Shown: piece after piece, positions 32,370 to 35,193 of the stretch
How the letters are laid out: every line of letters begins with the position of its first letter
Position numbering within the stretch: position 1 is the stretch's first letter
Source: Paenibacillus sp. A3
GTDB lineage: Bacteria > Bacillota > Bacilli > Paenibacillales > NBRC-103111
NCBI RefSeq assembly: GCF_001399685.1
Contig: NZ_JTHN01000114.1
Coordinates: forward strand, 1 to 35,193
Reading direction: 5' to 3'
DNA: 35,193 bases
The notes under the pieces: generated by a model
Told to the model about the DNA's origin: nothing
What the model saw: only the letters and a program-made list of their open reading frames with translations
Database searches by the model: none
Translations under genes and position numbers: made by a program

Positions 32370-33827
32370 ATGGCGATGAGAAGGCGGGGGATGCGCTGCT
32401 TGACTGCGCTGCTTCTGCTCGCCGCGTTAGGCTTATGGAGCGGCGGGATCGCGAGCGCCGATGTGCCGTACGGCACGTTCATTTACGATTTGGAGGGCCA
32501 AGAAATTCCGGTTCAACCGGCTTATGTGCCGGATACGTTCATGCACGGCGGACTGAAAAATCCGGAGGATTTGTACATTGACGCGAACGATCATTTGTTC
32601 GTCGCCGATACCGGCAACAACCGGATCGTCCATTTGGACGAACGGGGCCGGACGGTGCGCATCATTCAGCCTGACGGGGATGGGAAGCTGAACGAGCCGA
32701 ACGGCGTGTTCGTGCGTCCCGACGGCATGATCTATGTGGCCGATACGAAGAACGAGCGCATCGCGGTCTTCGATGCCGAAGGACGGTATATCCGCGCGAT
32801 CCGTCGGCCGCAATCGGCGGTATTGCCGCCGAACTTCGTCTACCAGCCGACGAAGCTGGCCGTCGACGCACGGGGGTACATGTACGTGGCGACGCGAAAC
32901 GGCTATCAAGGGCTGCTGCTGCTCGATCCGGAGGGCGCTTTCGAAGGGTTTTTCGGCGCCAATAAAGTCGACTTTGGTTTGTCGGATGCGTTAAAACGGC
33001 TGTTTTTCACGAAGGAGCAGCTGCAGAAGGAACTGCTCAAGCTGCCGGGCTCCGTATCGAACGTGTCGATTGGGACGAACGGCTTGCTGTATACGACCTC
33101 GATGCAGGTGACGAAAGGCCAGGTCAAAAAGCTTAATTACGACGGCAAGGATCTGCTCGGCGAAAAAGACTACGGTGTCACGAAGCTGCTCGCCGGGCAG
33201 CAAAAGCAGTTCACCGACGTCGCCGTCGATTCGCTCGGAAACATCACCGCGGTCGATGCGCAGTTCGGCATGTTGTTCCAATACAATTCGAACGGTGAAT
33301 TGATGTTTGCCTTCGGCTCCAAGGACGAAGGGTTTCGGAAGCTCGGCCTGTTTCAATACCCGTCGGCGCTGGCGATCGACTCGACCGGCAAGCTGTTCGT
33401 GCTCGATCGGACGGCGAACGTGATCCAAACGTTCAAGCGGACCGAGTTCGGCGCGCTCGTCCAGCAGGCGACCGATCTTTTTATCCAGGGCCATTACGAA
33501 GAGAGCGCAGGCCCGTGGCGCGAAGTGCTGCACAGGAACAGCAAATATTTCCGCGCGCATCTCGGCTTGGCGAAAGCGTACTACAAGAACGGCGATTACG
33601 CGCAGGCGATGCGGGAATTCCGGGCGGGCGGCGATCTTAACGGCTACTCCGACGCTTTCTGGCAAGTACGGCTGCTGTGGATGCAGAAGCATTTCGCGCA
33701 GTTGGCTCTCGGCGGCGCCGTGCTGCTGATTGCGGCTGCGCTGGGGCGGAGGCTGAAGAACAAGCTCGGGAACCGGCAGCGCAAGCTGTGGCTTGCGCCG
33801 CGAAGCATCGAGGGGGAGGAACGATGA
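32370..33827 (+). CDS. membrane-anchored NHL propeller/TPR protein
   Basis: 485 residues. A signal peptide (~8-30, ALLLLAALGLWSGGIASA) is followed by NHL-type propeller repeats: NPEDLYIDANDHLFVADTGNNRIVHLD, LNEPNGVFVRPDGMIYVADTKNERIAVFD, QPTKLAVDARGYMYVATRNG and YPSALAIDSTGKLFVLDRTANVIQTF. A TPR-like helical part (~370-425, AHLGLAKAYYKNGDYAQAMREFRAGGDL) precedes one membrane helix (~443-460) and a basic cytoplasmic tail. The propeller should thus face outside. NHL propellers bind glycans, peptides or partners, or act as lactonases; no catalytic site is evident. It lies 37 bases after the permease gene and overlaps the next start by 4 bases, so it is a component of the unit rather than a bystander. 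ATG 32370 or 32376 are both possible. Confidence 0.85.
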   Translation: MAMRRRGMRCLTALLLLAALGLWSGGIASADVPYGTFIYDLEGQEIPVQPAYVPDTFMHGGLKNPEDLYIDANDHLFVADTGNNRIVHLDERGRTVRIIQPDGDGKLNEPNGVFVRPDGMIYVADTKNERIAVFDAEGRYIRAIRRPQSAVLPPNFVYQPTKLAVDARGYMYVATRNGYQGLLLLDPEGAFEGFFGANKVDFGLSDALKRLFFTKEQLQKELLKLPGSVSNVSIGTNGLLYTTSMQVTKGQVKKLNYDGKDLLGEKDYGVTKLLAGQQKQFTDVAVDSLGNITAVDAQFGMLFQYNSNGELMFAFGSKDEGFRKLGLFQYPSALAIDSTGKLFVLDRTANVIQTFKRTEFGALVQQATDLFIQGHYEESAGPWREVLHRNSKYFRAHLGLAKAYYKNGDYAQAMREFRAGGDLNGYSDAFWQVRLLWMQKHFAQLALGGAVLLIAAALGRRLKNKLGNRQRKLWLAPRSIEGEER

Positions 33828-34564
33828 CCGCGTTACATGTGTCGCCCGATGACAAGCGCCCCGTCTCAGGGTCTACGGCTTCCGGCCGTTCCGGGTCCGC
33901 CAAGGCGCTGCGCTTGTCGCCGTACTTGGTGCAGCTGGCGAAGGACGTGAGGTTTCAATGGAAGCAGGCGCTGCGGGTGCTGAAGCATCCGTTCGACGCG
34001 TTCGGGGAGCTGCGATACCGCAGCGAAGGCAGCTTCCCAGCGGCGGTGCTGCTGCTGATCGCCGCCTTCGCGAAACTGCTGCTCAGCAAGCTGGCGACGT
34101 CGTATTTGTTCAATCCGTCGGGCGTCGAGAACGTCAGTCCGCTGACGCTGCTGCTGCAATTCGTCGTGCCGTGGCTGACGTGGGTCGCCGCCAACTATTG
34201 GATCGGTTCGATCATGAAAGGGCAGGGCCGATGGACGGAAGTGTTCGTCGGCAGTACGTATGCGCTTATGCCGTTCCTGCTCCTTTCGCTGCCGCTCGCG
34301 ATGCTGTCCAACGTGCTGACGCTGAACGAAAAGGTCGTATACGATTTCGGCAACGGGGTGATGATCGGCTGGACGCTGCTGCTTTTTTTCATCATGGTCA
34401 AAGAAATTCACAATTACGATATCGGCGAGACCGCCGTCAACGTCGTGCTGTCGGTGCTGTTCATGTTCGCGATCTGGATTCTGCTGTTCATTCTCGCGGG
34501 CTTGACGTTCCAGCTTTACGATTTCGTCGCGCAGATCGTGAAGGAGGTGGCCTACCGTGTTTAG
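33824..34564 (+). CDS. YIP1-family integral membrane protein
   Basis: 246 residues. A ~40-residue Ser-rich cytoplasmic N-tail is followed by FQWKQALRVLKHPFDAFGELRYRSEGSFPAAVLLLIAAF and five membrane helices in total, the pattern of bacterial YIP1 (YckC-like/Yip1) proteins, with TYALMPFLLLSLPLAMLSNVL. The function of bacterial members is not established; the eukaryotic family acts in membrane traffic. ATG 33824 overlaps the previous stop (ATGA) and GAGGGGGAGG precedes it. It overlaps the following gene by 8 bases. Its strict coupling implies a shared complex with the NHL and DUF5696-type proteins. Confidence 0.85.
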   Translation: MTALHVSPDDKRPVSGSTASGRSGSAKALRLSPYLVQLAKDVRFQWKQALRVLKHPFDAFGELRYRSEGSFPAAVLLLIAAFAKLLLSKLATSYLFNPSGVENVSPLTLLLQFVVPWLTWVAANYWIGSIMKGQGRWTEVFVGSTYALMPFLLLSLPLAMLSNVLTLNEKVVYDFGNGVMIGWTLLLFFIMVKEIHNYDIGETAVNVVLSVLFMFAIWILLFILAGLTFQLYDFVAQIVKEVAYRV

Positions 34565-35193
34565 ACGTATCGTAACGGGCCTGCTCCTGCTGGCGGCGGT
34601 GGCCGGAGCCGCGTATGCGCTCGGCTTCGCAGGGCCGCTCGTCGGCAAGCCGGAGCTGCGGCAGGCGGGTTCGCCGCCTCCGATTAACCCGGCCTCGATT
34701 CAGCGGATCGCCTACAACCCGGACAGCTACCGGCGAATGGCCGAGGACGGCCGGCTGGAGCTGCTCGTGAACGACGCCGGACATATCCGGGTCCGGGACA
34801 AACAAGGCGATTTTGTCTGGCGAAGCGATCCGGACACGAGGCTGGAGCCGGATTTGAAGGGGCTGTGGAAAAGCAACGCCGATTCCCCGTTCATGCTCGA
34901 CTACGTCGATGCCGCGAAGCAAAGCACGGGCGTGCTGATCAACACCGCGAACGGGAGCGACGCCAAAATGAAAACGACGATCGCCCCGGTCGAGGGTGGA
35001 GCGGAACTGACGTTCGACCTGCAGACGCTCGGCATCCGCTTCAAGACGGTCGTCCGGTTGAAGAACGGGTACCTGGAAGTGAGCGTGCCGAGCGACCAAA
35101 TCGTCGAAAGCGCAGGCAAGCAGGTCGTCTCGGTCTGGCCGTTCCCGTTCTTCGGCGCGGTCCAGAAGCAGGCGCTGCAGCGGGACGGTTACA
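34557..35193 (+). CDS. DUF5696-type secreted protein, 5' part (cut by window end)
   Basis: At least 212 residues, open at the right edge. The start is GTG 34557, 6 bases after AAGGAGGTGG and overlapping the YIP1 stop. An N-terminal membrane helix or signal (IVTGLLLLAAVAGAAYALGF) is followed by a beta-rich ectodomain: RRMAEDGRLELLVNDAGHIRVRDKQGDFVWRSDPD, DAKMKTTIAPVEGGAELTFDLQ, LGIRFKTVVRLKNGYLEVSVPSD. This opening, and the position behind YIP1, NHL and sugar-importer genes, is what I recall of DUF5696-domain proteins of Paenibacillus. Those are large proteins with a probable glycoside-hydrolase-like barrel further on, which cannot be checked here. Confidence 0.75.
   Translation, partial: MFRRIVTGLLLLAAVAGAAYALGFAGPLVGKPELRQAGSPPPINPASIQRIAYNPDSYRRMAEDGRLELLVNDAGHIRVRDKQGDFVWRSDPDTRLEPDLKGLWKSNADSPFMLDYVDAAKQSTGVLINTANGSDAKMKTTIAPVEGGAELTFDLQTLGIRFKTVVRLKNGYLEVSVPSDQIVESAGKQVVSVWPFPFFGAVQKQALQRDGY

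Noticed and set aside
1..35193. CRISPR arrays, insertion sequences, prophage genes, tRNA or rRNA
   Set aside because: No regularly spaced repeats, transposase motifs, phage modules, cloverleaf or rRNA sequences were recognised in the window.

Overview
The window looks like chromosome of an endospore-forming, GC-rich Firmicute of the Paenibacillaceae (Paenibacillus-like). Supporting signs are a KinB-type sporulation kinase, two Sda-like checkpoint proteins, Spo0A-box-like sites, a giant subtilase with three S-layer homology domains, several ECF sigma/anti-sigma pairs, a YerB-like DUF3048 lipoprotein, Bacillus-type riboswitches (c-di-AMP and M-box), AGGAGG-type ribosome binding sites and a cre/CcpA-like site. 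The genus is an inference; no rRNA or core marker is present.

Left part (1-11.4 kb): the 3' end of a ydaO/yuaA (c-di-AMP) riboswitch with its terminator precedes a small unknown protein. That gene converges on a KinB-like sensor kinase. Next come a DUF3048 lipoprotein, a membrane O-acyltransferase with a C-terminal SGNH domain, an ECF sigma factor with a DUF4179 anti-sigma protein, and a second ECF sigma/anti-sigma pair on the opposite strand with a near-ideal autoregulatory promoter. A NodB-type polysaccharide deacetylase and a YjgB-like lipoprotein follow. The theme is envelope stress and wall modification.

Middle (11.4-22 kb): a two-gene glycosyltransferase operon, a 1398-residue SLH-anchored subtilase, a TetR regulator with a DUF4188 protein, then an unusual patch. 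In this patch two paralogous Sda-like genes share a conserved upstream module and flank an orphan, apparently 3'-truncated M-box riboswitch, an internally deleted FtsW/RodA/SpoVE pseudogene and an OhrR-type regulator.

Right part (22-35.2 kb, cut by the window edge): a carbohydrate-type import and envelope locus. Unit 1 encodes a Tat-exported right-handed beta-helix protein and a lipoprotein solute-binding protein and ends in a terminator. Unit 2 encodes a UgpC/MsmX-type ATPase, a 986-residue secreted protein fusing two carbohydrate-binding-like domains to a solute-binding domain, two permeases, an NHL propeller/TPR membrane protein, a YIP1-family protein and the start of a DUF5696-type protein. 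Both units are preceded by the same long promoter architecture: two TGCAAAA boxes exactly 33 bp apart, 41 bp to a TATsAT element, then 21 bp to an ATGAAAACGC block that is the core of a cre-like site. They are therefore probably one co-regulated, catabolite-repressed system, the best candidate here for an under-described system. No tRNA, rRNA, insertion sequence, CRISPR array or phage gene was seen.
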